Of a stretch of DNA of 64,000 bases, positions 8,533-16,141 are shown piece by piece (position 1 is the first letter of the stretch; each line of letters opens with the position of its first letter). The stretch lies in assembly GCF_019104765.1 (NCBI RefSeq), contig NZ_JAHRXJ010000001.1, forward strand, positions 62,001 to 126,000. The letters run 5' to 3'. Source of the stretch: Synechococcus sp. HK05. Lineage in GTDB: Bacteria > Cyanobacteriota > Cyanobacteriia > PCC-6307 > Cyanobiaceae. The position numbers and the translations under genes were made by a program. The notes under the pieces were generated by a model. The model saw only the letters and a program-made list of their open reading frames with translations, was not told the origin of the DNA and ran no database searches.

Positions 8533-9549
8533 TTACTGCCGGCCGCGGGTCACCTGGCCGAAGCTGCTGCCGGTGATCAGGGCCGGCTCGGTGGCCGTTT
8601 CCACCGTGAACTGGCGTGATTCGCTCTGGCTGGTGCCATCTGGGTATACGAAGGTCACCAGCCCCTCCAGGGTGATCAAGCTGCCGTCGCGGCTGAGCTC
8701 GCGCAGGTGGTCCACGCTCACGCGTTGAAACTGGCGGAAGAAGGCCGGATCGAATTGATCGGCGGCTTCACCGCTGAAGCGTTGGCGCGCGGCCTGGATG
8801 TTCCCCAGCGAGAGGTCGTTGTAGAGCTGCTCCACGCTGGTGATCGCCTGCGCTGCGGCGGCATCGTTGCTGGCCTGCTGGCTGAGATCCGGCGCCGGTG
8901 GTGCCTCGGCAGTTGTTGTGTCAGGGCTGGGGGTGGTGAGTTCGCCGGGTAGCTGCGGCCGCGGGTTATTCGCCGTGTTGGTGCTGGGAAGGGTGGTTTG
9001 CAGCAGCAGCCAGGCGAGGCCTCCACCCACACCCACCACCAGCACGCCGGCCATGAAGCTCAGCACGGCTACCAGCCCATTGCTGCCGCCACGGCCCGCG
9101 GCAGGTTCCAGATCCTGCTCGTAGGCGTTGTTGTCGTCCTCTGCGATCTCCTCCCCTAGAGGCGGCTCGTCCTGAACGGACATGGGAGCTGTTGGGCTGG
9201 GCGAGGGAGATGCCGGCTGCGCTGCTGCGTAGGCCTCCGGCAGACCCAGCAGCCCGCGCAGCACCGCATCCATGCGGGTGCAGATGGGGGCGGCGAACAC
9301 CTCGTTGAGTTCCTGCTGCAGCCGCAGCTGCAGGCGTGCATCGGCGGGCAGGGGTGGTTGCTGGCTGGCGGCGCTGCTGAATCCCGGCGCAAGCACCAGG
9401 TATTTCAGAGCTGGCAGCAGGGCGAGTTGGCTCTGGCCGCAGAAATCGCCCACCAGGGCCTGAAGCCGGCGTCCATCAAGGGGCAGGCCCCGCTCCAGAT
9501 CGCTGAGGATCTGGCGGCGCAGATTGGCTCCGAGCGCGTAATCGTTCAC
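8533..9549 (-). CDS. single-pass membrane protein with C-terminal NTF2-like/IMS-type domain
   Basis: Last gene of the kinase-phosphatase operon. It begins at GTG 9549, which overlaps the PP2C stop as GTGA, giving 338 residues starting NDYALGANLRRQILSDLERG. The N-terminal 110 residues are a helical cytoplasmic region. An acidic, Pro/Ser-rich linker leads to one membrane span (LVAVLSFMAGVLVVGVGGGLAW, about residues 157-178). A Thr/Pro-rich stretch then precedes a C-terminal domain of about 100 residues (VEQLYNDLSLGNIQAARQRF ... LEGLVTFVYPDG) that looks like the NTF2-like/IMS (DUF4101) domain ending several cyanobacterial and ARC6-like membrane proteins. Position and topology suggest a membrane sensor, scaffold or phosphorylation target of the operon; that is inference. 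Confidence 0.75.
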   Translation of the reverse strand: MNDYALGANLRRQILSDLERGLPLDGRRLQALVGDFCGQSQLALLPALKYLVLAPGFSSAASQQPPLPADARLQLRLQQELNEVFAAPICTRMDAVLRGLLGLPEAYAAAQPASPSPSPTAPMSVQDEPPLGEEIAEDDNNAYEQDLEPAAGRGGSNGLVAVLSFMAGVLVVGVGGGLAWLLLQTTLPSTNTANNPRPQLPGELTTPSPDTTTAEAPPAPDLSQQASNDAAAAQAITSVEQLYNDLSLGNIQAARQRFSGEAADQFDPAFFRQFQRVSVDHLRELSRDGSLITLEGLVTFVYPDGTSQSESRQFTVETATEPALITGSSFGQVTRGRQ

Positions 9550-10769
9550 GGTTTCGTTGGTGCTGCGGCAGGCGCTGCAGCTGCAGGCATCTTGCCCTTT
9601 GCCGGCACGGCCGTGGCGCGGGCCCGCTCCCATTGGCGGCTTAGCTCAGCGTTCAGAGCGGCGCAGCCGGGGATGGGGCCGCTCTGGCTGGCAGCGATCA
9701 AGGCGCCGAGCGGATCGCGGCTGGTGGGTTGTTGCAGCTGGCTGGCCAGCTGGGGTTGTTCGAGTAGAGCGTTGAACTGCGCCCGGCGTTGGTTGAGGTT
9801 GCTGGGGATCTGCTCGGGGTTGGCACAGAGTTGGCGTGCCTGGGCCTGCAGGGGTGTTTCCTGCCGCACCATCCGCCACGCCCCGAGGCCAACACCGGCC
9901 GCCGCCAGCACTAAGAGGAGCAAGGGCCACAACCCCGGCGGCGGCGTGCTGCCGCCGCTTCGCCTTCGCTTCGGCCTTGCAGCCCGCTGGGCGATGGCGA
10001 GCGACACGTCGTCGCCGCTGCCAGCCTCGGTGATGTGGGCGAGCCCCTGCTCCAGCTCCTGGCGATCGCGTACATCCAGTAGGGCGGCGCAGAGCTGCAG
10101 ATAGTCGGCATCGGTGGCGCAGGATTTGCGCACGCCATCGGTGCTGAGCACCAGAGCCTGCAGATCGGTATGTGACTCCAGCGGATGCAGCTGGGTGCGC
10201 TCGCCCCAAAGCTGCTGCTCGAAGGTCTGGCAGAGGCTGCCGGTGGCTTCGCTGCCGCTGTGCTCGCGCTCCTCGCTGAGCAGCGTCGCTTGGCCCTGTT
10301 GATCGATGGCGCTCAGATCCCAGTCGCCGATGCCGGTGCAGCCCCACCACTGCGGCGCCAGCAGCACCAGCCCCAGGGTGCTGCCATAAAGCAGGGGCGA
10401 GAAGGCTTCATGCTCGGCGTCTGGCTGTAGCGCCCAGTCAGCAGCGATCGCTGCCAGCCAGCGCTGATGTATCGCGGCGGGCAGCTCCTGCTCCAGCACT
10501 TGCCGCCAGCGCTCCAGGTCCGTCAGGGGTGTGCCGCTTAGCCACTGCGCCACCGCTTCCTGGCTCACCTGGCAGGCCAGGGCACTGCCCCGGTGGCTGA
10601 GCCGGTAGCGACTGCCGCCGTGGCCATCGGCCACCACCAGCAGCTGCAGGCTGCCGCCGCGGCCCTTGAGTTCCACGCTCAGGCTGGCGTCCTGGCAGGG
10701 TTTTTGCTGGCGGCGATGGGCAGCGCCAATCACGCTGCAGGCCTGCAGGTGCTGCCAGCGCGGGCTCAC
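9546..10769 (-). CDS. membrane-anchored PP2C-family protein phosphatase
   Basis: This metal-dependent Ser/Thr phosphatase starts at GTG 10769, overlapping the vWA gene stop as GTGA; 407 residues. PP2C motifs appear in order: KPCQDAS (about residues 23-29), LLVVADGHGG (43-52, metal-binding Asp), GSTLGLVLL, TGIGDWDLSAI, LSTDGV and GSGDDVSLAIA (late metal-binding Asp). After the catalytic domain comes a basic patch (RPKRRRSGG) and one membrane span (LWPLLLLVLAAAGVGLGAW), then a helical tail ending in an Ala/Pro-rich segment. It presumably reverses phosphorylation by the kinase three genes into the operon. The membrane anchor places the catalytic domain in the cytoplasm, given the basic residues before the span. 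Confidence 0.9.
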   Translation of the reverse strand: MSPRWQHLQACSVIGAAHRRQQKPCQDASLSVELKGRGGSLQLLVVADGHGGSRYRLSHRGSALACQVSQEAVAQWLSGTPLTDLERWRQVLEQELPAAIHQRWLAAIAADWALQPDAEHEAFSPLLYGSTLGLVLLAPQWWGCTGIGDWDLSAIDQQGQATLLSEEREHSGSEATGSLCQTFEQQLWGERTQLHPLESHTDLQALVLSTDGVRKSCATDADYLQLCAALLDVRDRQELEQGLAHITEAGSGDDVSLAIAQRAARPKRRRSGGSTPPPGLWPLLLLVLAAAGVGLGAWRMVRQETPLQAQARQLCANPEQIPSNLNQRRAQFNALLEQPQLASQLQQPTSRDPLGALIAASQSGPIPGCAALNAELSRQWERARATAVPAKGKMPAAAAPAAAPTKP

Positions 10770-11512
10770 CACACCAGGGGGCCCACGTCGTCGCTGGGAT
10801 CCAGCAGCGTGGGGGGCAGATCCGGCAGGGGGATGTTGGCCGGGCTGTTGGCTGCTGTGCCCGCATCGGCTGCAGCCACGCGACTGGCGGGCATCGAGGC
10901 GGCCCCAACCACGGCGGTGGAGGCCCATTGGATGTACTGGGCCAGGGTGGTGGCGTTGCTCGCCTGCAGCGGCCGCCGCGGCGATTTGCCGCGTCCCGAG
11001 GGCTCCGGACCAATGAACTGCTGCAGCACCTCCAGATCAGCGTCATGGCCCATGGCAATCGCCAGGCGCACCGCTTTCTGGGCCCAAGGCCGCCGCATCA
11101 GGTTGGCCAGCCCCGCATCGAAATCATCGGTGGGCTGGCCGTCGGAGATCAGCACCAGCACCGGCGGCAGTGCCCGCTCTTCCATCGGCGGTGACTGCAG
11201 CGCATCGGCCACCAGATTGAGGGCATCGCCCATCGCTGTGATGCCGCCGGCCTCCAGATCGCGCCACTGCAGCTGCTGCACGGGGGTGGGTTCCGCCAGG
11301 TGCCAGGCCGCCTGATCGGCAAAACGCACGGCCCGTACCAGCACCCGCGCTTCAGGGTTCTCGCGGGCCACCTCGGCCATGCCCGGCAAGGATTGGCGGA
11401 TGGCCTGGTTGAGGGCCTGCATCTTGCCCTGGGCGGCCATTGAGCCGCTGCAATCGCAGAGGTAGATGAAGTGCAGCGGCCGGTTGCTGAGCCGAACGTT
11501 GGGGAAGGGCAT
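10766..11512 (-). CDS. von Willebrand factor A domain protein (TerY-like)
   Basis: A 248-residue vWA protein. The metal-ion-dependent adhesion site is intact: DCSGSM (DxSxS, residues 20-25), a threonine in AGGITAMGDAL, and an aspartate in LVLISDGQPTDD. The domain covers about residues 10-180; a Pro/Ala-rich tail ends in DDVGPLVW. No signal peptide is present, so it acts in the cytoplasm, as TerY-type proteins do. It lies 3 bp after the kinase gene and overlaps the PP2C gene start. The vWA, PP2C and zinc-ribbon kinase set is the TerY-P triad described for bacterial stress-response loci. What the vWA protein binds here is unknown. Confidence 0.88.
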   Translation of the reverse strand: MPFPNVRLSNRPLHFIYLCDCSGSMAAQGKMQALNQAIRQSLPGMAEVARENPEARVLVRAVRFADQAAWHLAEPTPVQQLQWRDLEAGGITAMGDALNLVADALQSPPMEERALPPVLVLISDGQPTDDFDAGLANLMRRPWAQKAVRLAIAMGHDADLEVLQQFIGPEPSGRGKSPRRPLQASNATTLAQYIQWASTAVVGAASMPASRVAAADAGTAANSPANIPLPDLPPTLLDPSDDVGPLVW

Positions 11513-11515
11513 GGC

Positions 11516-12850
11516 TTAGGGGCGTTGCACCAGGATCGCTCCGGCGCTGCTGTTGAGCTGCTGCAGGGCGGCGAGATTACAGGTTTTGCCGGGGTCAAGC
11601 TCGATGCTTTGCCCCGTGGTGGTGCGTCCACTCCAGCGGCTGGTGCTCAGGTTCTGCAGGCCCAGCACGGTGGGGTCGCTGGGGTGGGCCACCAGCCGGG
11701 CCAGGGGTTCGCGGATCGATTCGCCCACTAAGGGATCGAAGTGATGTGGTTGCAGTTCGTTGCCGGCTGCGGCGGACACCAGGCCATGGGGCAGCTGCAG
11801 GCGCAGCGGCGCTGAAAGAGGGGTGCCGCAACCCCAGCAGCTACACGGTGCCTCCGGCGCGGGGAACGTTTCCTGGCCGCAGTGGCTGCAGAGCTGGCGC
11901 TGATCGAGGCATTGGCTGATCGCCTGCTTCCACTGGCCCGTGAGGGTGCGCTCCTCGCTCTGGCGCAGGCCCGCTCCGAAGCTCTGCACAAACAGACGCT
12001 GCAGGCTGGCGGGATAGATGGGCCAGGTGATCAGAGCGGCACTGTGCTCGATCGGATCCGGCCGGTTGCTTGGGTCGTTGGGGTCAAAGATGAACAAGGC
12101 CTCATCGCCATAGAGGCGGCGGCGGGCGGGCTCATCCAGGCAGCGGATCGCCAGTTCCCGCTGGCCCCGGAAGGGGTCGTGGCGGGTGAGCAGGCGGAAC
12201 AGCAGCACCGCCAGAGAAAACAGATCGCTCCGGGCACTCGGCTTGGCCTGGCCCAGCAGCACTTCCGGCGCCATGAATCCAGGCGTCCCGAGCACGCTGC
12301 TGCTGCTCTGGCCATCCACATCCACGTTGTCGTTGTCGCAGATGAGGATCCCGCCGCTGCTGGGCTCGAGGAACAGATTGCCCAGGGAAACGTCCTTGTA
12401 ACAAAGGCCCTTGAGGTGCAGTTGGTGGAAGGCCTCCGCCAGGTGGAAACAGGCCTTGAGCACCCCCTGAAGGCTGATGGCCAGATCACCGCCGGCGTGG
12501 CGATGGGCACCAACAAACGCCTCCGGGCGAAGGCCCATCAGGTAGCCGAAGCCGCCGGCGGCTGCGGGGAAGCGCTCCAGGCTGGCGGGGATGGGATCCA
12601 GCAGCGCCAGGGGCCAGAGGAAATCACGGTTGGGGGCGCCGAGCCGGATGCTCTGCTGCAGCCGCTCCCGCAGCTGTGGATCCCGGGCGATGCAGGCCGG
12701 GAAGTACCACTTCAGAGCCAGGCGCTCTCCGCAGAGCTGCACGGCGAACACCTGGCCTTGGCTGCCTCCCCCCAGCCCCCGCTCAATCAGCAGCGGCTGC
12801 TCCAAGCCGGCAAAGGGCAGGCTGGCGCCTTCGGGCAGCAACCAGTTCAT
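11516..12850 (-). CDS. atypical Ser/Thr protein kinase with zinc-ribbon (TerY-P triad type)
   Basis: A 444-residue kinase starting at ATG 12850, which overlaps the FHA gene stop as ATGA. Kinase features: glycine loop GLGGGSQGQVF (25-35), ATP lysine K47 in LALKWYF, a catalytic loop CYKDVSLGNLF (150-160) with YKD replacing HRD, D153 and N158 present, a CDNDNV metal site (171-176) replacing DFG, and MAPEVL (193-198). After the kinase fold comes a zinc-ribbon with C321, C324, C336, C338 and C341, then a beta-rich C-terminal domain that may be FHA-like. These variant loops and the zinc-ribbon match kinases of TerY-P triads rather than PknB/Hanks kinases with extracellular PASTA domains. No membrane span is seen. 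Confidence 0.9.
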   Translation of the reverse strand: MNWLLPEGASLPFAGLEQPLLIERGLGGGSQGQVFAVQLCGERLALKWYFPACIARDPQLRERLQQSIRLGAPNRDFLWPLALLDPIPASLERFPAAAGGFGYLMGLRPEAFVGAHRHAGGDLAISLQGVLKACFHLAEAFHQLHLKGLCYKDVSLGNLFLEPSSGGILICDNDNVDVDGQSSSSVLGTPGFMAPEVLLGQAKPSARSDLFSLAVLLFRLLTRHDPFRGQRELAIRCLDEPARRRLYGDEALFIFDPNDPSNRPDPIEHSAALITWPIYPASLQRLFVQSFGAGLRQSEERTLTGQWKQAISQCLDQRQLCSHCGQETFPAPEAPCSCWGCGTPLSAPLRLQLPHGLVSAAAGNELQPHHFDPLVGESIREPLARLVAHPSDPTVLGLQNLSTSRWSGRTTTGQSIELDPGKTCNLAALQQLNSSAGAILVQRP

Positions 12851-13539
12851 GCGGAGGTTGGGGCCTGGCCGATGGCCTGGCGGATGCCGTTGCGGTGGGC
12901 CAGAGCCGTGCGGCGATTGGCGAAACCATGGCGTATGGCACGCCCATCGCGCAGCACCAGCACCAACGCATGTTGTTTGCGCGAACCCATCAGGATCCAG
13001 CCTGCTAGCGCCCCAGCCTCCAGCGGCCAGAACACCAACGGAAATGGCAGCAGCAGCAGGCCACCCAGGCAGAGCAGCAGCCACCAACTGAAGATGTGAG
13101 GGTGCAGCGGCAGGCTCTGCACAGCTGCCGAACGGATGTCGGCGACGGCCACCTGCTGCTCGCCAACGCTGATGTGGCGGGGGGCTGCGGCCGCCACCGG
13201 AGCTGGGGCAGCTGCCGCCTTTACTGCTGCGGCTGATTCGAACACCAGCACCGGGCCATTGCGGCCGAGCCGGATTTCATCGCCGTGTTCCAGGCGCTTG
13301 CATTGATGCACCTGGCGGCCTTCCAGAAAGGTGCCGTCATCGCTCTGCCAGTTGCACACCAGCCAGCCCTGGCTGCGGGAGAAGCGCACCACGGCATGGT
13401 GCTCAGACACCCCCTCCTGATTGGTCAGGCAGAGGCTGTTGCTGGCCGCGCGCCCGATGGTGAGCGGATTGGCGGGATCCAGCGGTGCCACCTTGCGGCG
13501 ATCCGCCGCCAGTACCAGCCGCGCAGCAGGGGTGCTCAT
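12847..13539 (-). CDS. FHA domain protein with C-terminal membrane segments
   Basis: This 230-residue protein starts at ATG 13539, overlapping the stop of the small membrane protein gene as ATGA. The N-terminal phosphothreonine-binding FHA domain spans about residues 5-105: LTIGRAASNSL (Gly-Arg), GVSEHHAVV (Ser-x-x-His) and DDGTFLEG, where Asp-Gly replaces the usual Asn-Gly. A linker of Ala/Pro repeats leads to a hydrophobic hairpin (FSWWLLLCLGGLLLLPFPLV and a second span, LEAGALAGWILMG) and a basic tail. It can thus hold a phospho-reader at the membrane. It lies immediately before the kinase gene and is its most plausible partner. Confidence 0.85.
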   Translation of the reverse strand: MSTPAARLVLAADRRKVAPLDPANPLTIGRAASNSLCLTNQEGVSEHHAVVRFSRSQGWLVCNWQSDDGTFLEGRQVHQCKRLEHGDEIRLGRNGPVLVFESAAAVKAAAAPAPVAAAAPRHISVGEQQVAVADIRSAAVQSLPLHPHIFSWWLLLCLGGLLLLPFPLVFWPLEAGALAGWILMGSRKQHALVLVLRDGRAIRHGFANRRTALAHRNGIRQAIGQAPTSA

Positions 13540-13874
13540 GGTTGCTGGCGCCGGCGGCGCCACCACAGCTGCCAGTCGTCGCGCAGGTCGTTCCACCAGC
13601 CGCCGTCGCCCTCGCGGTAGGGCACCACCCTTCCCGGAAACAGCAGGGCCTTGCTGGCCAGGGCCAGGGCGATCAACACCAGCACCAGCAGCACCCAGCC
13701 GGGGATCGCCCCCACCCAGGTGGCGGCGAAGAAGGCGCGAATCGCGTACAGCCCGATCGTGAACGCCAGCCACAGCCGGAAGGGTTCCCAGGGGTCCCGT
13801 TGGCGCTGCAACGATCCGCTTGAAGGCTGGCCGTAGCCTATGGCCGGGCTGCAACACCCGCCTGGCCACCGCAT
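13536..13874 (-). CDS. small membrane protein, first gene of the kinase-phosphatase operon
   Basis: An 112-residue protein with two hydrophobic segments (WLAFTIGLYAIRAFFAATW and AIPGWVLLVLVLIALALASKAL) and a strongly charged, Trp-rich C-terminus (WWNDLRDDWQLWWRRRRQQ). I recognise no family. It overlaps the FHA gene by 4 bp. Its ATG at 13874 may overlap the divergent FHA-PBP start, depending on which start that gene uses, so both promoters must lie inside the partner's coding region or start further in. Being first in the operon, it is probably part of the same membrane-linked signalling set. Confidence 0.65.
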   Translation of the reverse strand: MRWPGGCCSPAIGYGQPSSGSLQRQRDPWEPFRLWLAFTIGLYAIRAFFAATWVGAIPGWVLLVLVLIALALASKALLFPGRVVPYREGDGGWWNDLRDDWQLWWRRRRQQP

Positions 13875-16141
13875 CGCATCTGGCTTCGTTGAAAGAGCGC
13901 CTGGCGCCCGTGCCGGTGCGGCGTGCCTGGCTTGAACTGGCGCGGGCCGCTTGTGTGGGGCCGTGGCGAGAGCGCCCGGCGGCGATCGCCAGGGTGTGGC
14001 CGTTGTTGCTCGCCCATCAGGCCCGGGTGGAGCTCTGGGCTGGTGGCCGCCAGCTGAGCGAGCTGGTGCTTGAAAACAAGCGCTATCGCTTGGGACGCGA
14101 TCCTGCCTGTGAGCTCCCCTTGGCGGAGCCGGGGCTCAGCCGGGTGCACGCCATCCTCGAGAAGCAGCGCCCGAGCGATCGCGAGTTCGCCCTCGAGGAT
14201 TTCAACTCCGCCAATGGGCTGTTCCACCGGGATCGCCGCATCCGCTGGATTCAGCTGCGCGATGGTGATGCCGTGCGCTTGGGCTCACCGCTCAAGGGTG
14301 AGGCGCCGGAACTGCGCTACCACCACCCACGCAGCCCGCTCGAGCAGGCCGTGCTGCTGCTGGGAGTCGCGGCCTTGGCTGGCTCCACCCTGCTGGTGAG
14401 CGGCATGCTCGTGGCCGCCAGCATTGGCGGCGGCTCCAAGATCCGCTCCATCTCCGGGCCGGTGAAGATCTTCTCGGCCGATGGCCGCCAGATCGATGCC
14501 CGGGAGGGATCGTCCACCGCCTTGCCGTCGTTGCAGTCGTACCCGCTGCATCTGCGCCAGGCGTTGATGGCCTCCGAAGAGGCGCGCTTCGGCTGGAACA
14601 GCGGCATCGATCTGTTCGGCACCCTGCGCTCGGCCCTGCTCGGCACCGGTGGCGGCAGCGGGCTCACCCAGCAGGTGGCTCGCATGGTCTATCCCGAGGT
14701 GGGCCGCGATGTGAGCCTCACCCGCAAGCTCAGGGAGCTGTGGGTGGCGCTGCAGCTGGAGGTGGGCTTCAGCAAGAACCGCATCCTCAAGCTCTATCTC
14801 GATCGCGCCTATCTGGGCCTGGGCACCGAAGGTTTCGAGCAGGCCTCCCAGCTCTATTTCCGCAAGTCGGCCAGCGAGCTCGATGTGGGCCAGGCGGCTT
14901 TCCTGGTGGGCCTGCTGCCTAGCCCGAATGGCTACAGCCCCTGCAATCTCGAGGATCCCGGAGCGGGGCTGGAGCGGCGCAACCTTGTGCTCAAGCTGAT
15001 GCACGAGCAGGGCTGGCTCAGCGATCAGGCCTTGATCGATGCCCAGCGCCGCCCGCTCAACATCGATCCCTCGGCCTGCCGCGAATCCACCTTCAGCAGT
15101 TATCCCTTCTTCAGCGACTACGTGCTGGGGGAACTGGAAGGCACACGCTTTGGCCTCGACCTGAGCAGCGCTGATGCGGCCGGCAATTACGCCGTGATCA
15201 GCACGATCAATCCCAAGCTGCAGCAGCTGGCACAGGATCAGCTCAAGCGTTTTCTGGAGGGGCCGGCCGCGGCGGCAGGGCTCAGCCAGGGGGCCCTGAT
15301 CACGGTGAACACCGCCACCGGCGACATCCTGGCCTATGTGGGTGGTGGCGACTACGGCCGCTCCAGCTTTGATCGCGTGCAGGCGCTGCGCCAGCCCGGC
15401 TCCACGTTCAAGCTGTTTCCCTTCCTGGCGGCCCTCGCGGCCGGGGTGAAGCCGGCTGATGCGGTGTCGTGTGCGCCGCTGGCCTATGTGGCGGGCTGCC
15501 GCAGCGGCGGCGGCAGCACCAGCGTGGCGGAGGGGTTTGCCCGCTCCGAAAACGTGGTGGCCCTGCGCCTGGCGGAGCGTGCCGGGCTGGGCAATGTGTT
15601 GAAGCTGGCTCGCCGCCTCGGCATTTCCACCCCGCTCGATGCGGACTACAACACGATGCTGGGCGGCCGCGAAACCTATCTCTACGAGCTGGCACGCGCC
15701 TATGCCGTGGTGGCCAATGGCGGCCGCTCGGTGCCGATGCATGGCGTGAGCCGCATCTACGACCTCGGCATCTGCGGTTCGATCAAAAGCCTGGAGCAAT
15801 GTCCGCAGCGGGGCATCACCGTGCCGATCGGTGAGCAGACCCATCAGCTGCTCTCGCCGGAGCTTGCCGCCACGATGGATGAGCTGCTGGCTGGGGTGGT
15901 GCAGGGCGGTACCGGCCGGGCGGCGGGGCTGGTGCCTGATGCGCGCGGCAAAACGGGCACCACCAACAACGGCGTGGATGTGTTGTTTGTGGGGTACTCG
16001 CCGGCCAGCCAGCTGCTCACTGCCATCTGGATGGGCAACGACGACAACACCCCGGCCCAGGCCGCCAGTGGAGCGTTGGTGGCGGAGTTGTGGGGCCGCT
16101 ATATGCAGCAGGCGGTTACAGCAGTTCCCGGATCCGGGTGA
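13820..16141 (+). CDS. FHA-fused class A penicillin-binding protein (transglycosylase/transpeptidase)
   Basis: A bifunctional peptidoglycan synthase of up to 773 residues. Numbering from TTG 13820: a cytoplasmic FHA domain at about 70-155 (YRLGRDPACELP with Gly92-Arg93, LSRVHAIL with Ser107 and His110, Asn132-Gly133); one membrane span at 175-201; a GT51 glycosyltransferase at about 235-395 with catalytic Glu in SEEARFGWNSGID; and a transpeptidase domain with S528TFK531, S576EN578 and K711TG713. All catalytic residues are present. The start is uncertain: TTG 13820, TTG 13889 or a nearby GTG; the later ones avoid overlap with the divergent operon. It is divergent from the kinase operon, so its FHA domain is a candidate reader of that kinase's output. 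Confidence 0.93.
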   Translation: MKAGRSLWPGCNTRLATASHLASLKERLAPVPVRRAWLELARAACVGPWRERPAAIARVWPLLLAHQARVELWAGGRQLSELVLENKRYRLGRDPACELPLAEPGLSRVHAILEKQRPSDREFALEDFNSANGLFHRDRRIRWIQLRDGDAVRLGSPLKGEAPELRYHHPRSPLEQAVLLLGVAALAGSTLLVSGMLVAASIGGGSKIRSISGPVKIFSADGRQIDAREGSSTALPSLQSYPLHLRQALMASEEARFGWNSGIDLFGTLRSALLGTGGGSGLTQQVARMVYPEVGRDVSLTRKLRELWVALQLEVGFSKNRILKLYLDRAYLGLGTEGFEQASQLYFRKSASELDVGQAAFLVGLLPSPNGYSPCNLEDPGAGLERRNLVLKLMHEQGWLSDQALIDAQRRPLNIDPSACRESTFSSYPFFSDYVLGELEGTRFGLDLSSADAAGNYAVISTINPKLQQLAQDQLKRFLEGPAAAAGLSQGALITVNTATGDILAYVGGGDYGRSSFDRVQALRQPGSTFKLFPFLAALAAGVKPADAVSCAPLAYVAGCRSGGGSTSVAEGFARSENVVALRLAERAGLGNVLKLARRLGISTPLDADYNTMLGGRETYLYELARAYAVVANGGRSVPMHGVSRIYDLGICGSIKSLEQCPQRGITVPIGEQTHQLLSPELAATMDELLAGVVQGGTGRAAGLVPDARGKTGTTNNGVDVLFVGYSPASQLLTAIWMGNDDNTPAQAASGALVAELWGRYMQQAVTAVPGSG

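Noticed and set aside
11882-13099. A 405-codon plus-strand frame over the kinase and FHA genes
   Set aside because: Shadow of the minus-strand operon, whose proteins have clear motifs and overlapping start/stop codons.
14285-15844. A 519-codon open frame opposite the FHA-PBP gene
   Set aside because: The PBP frame carries all catalytic motifs; the mirror frame shows only low-complexity Ala/Gln/His sequence.
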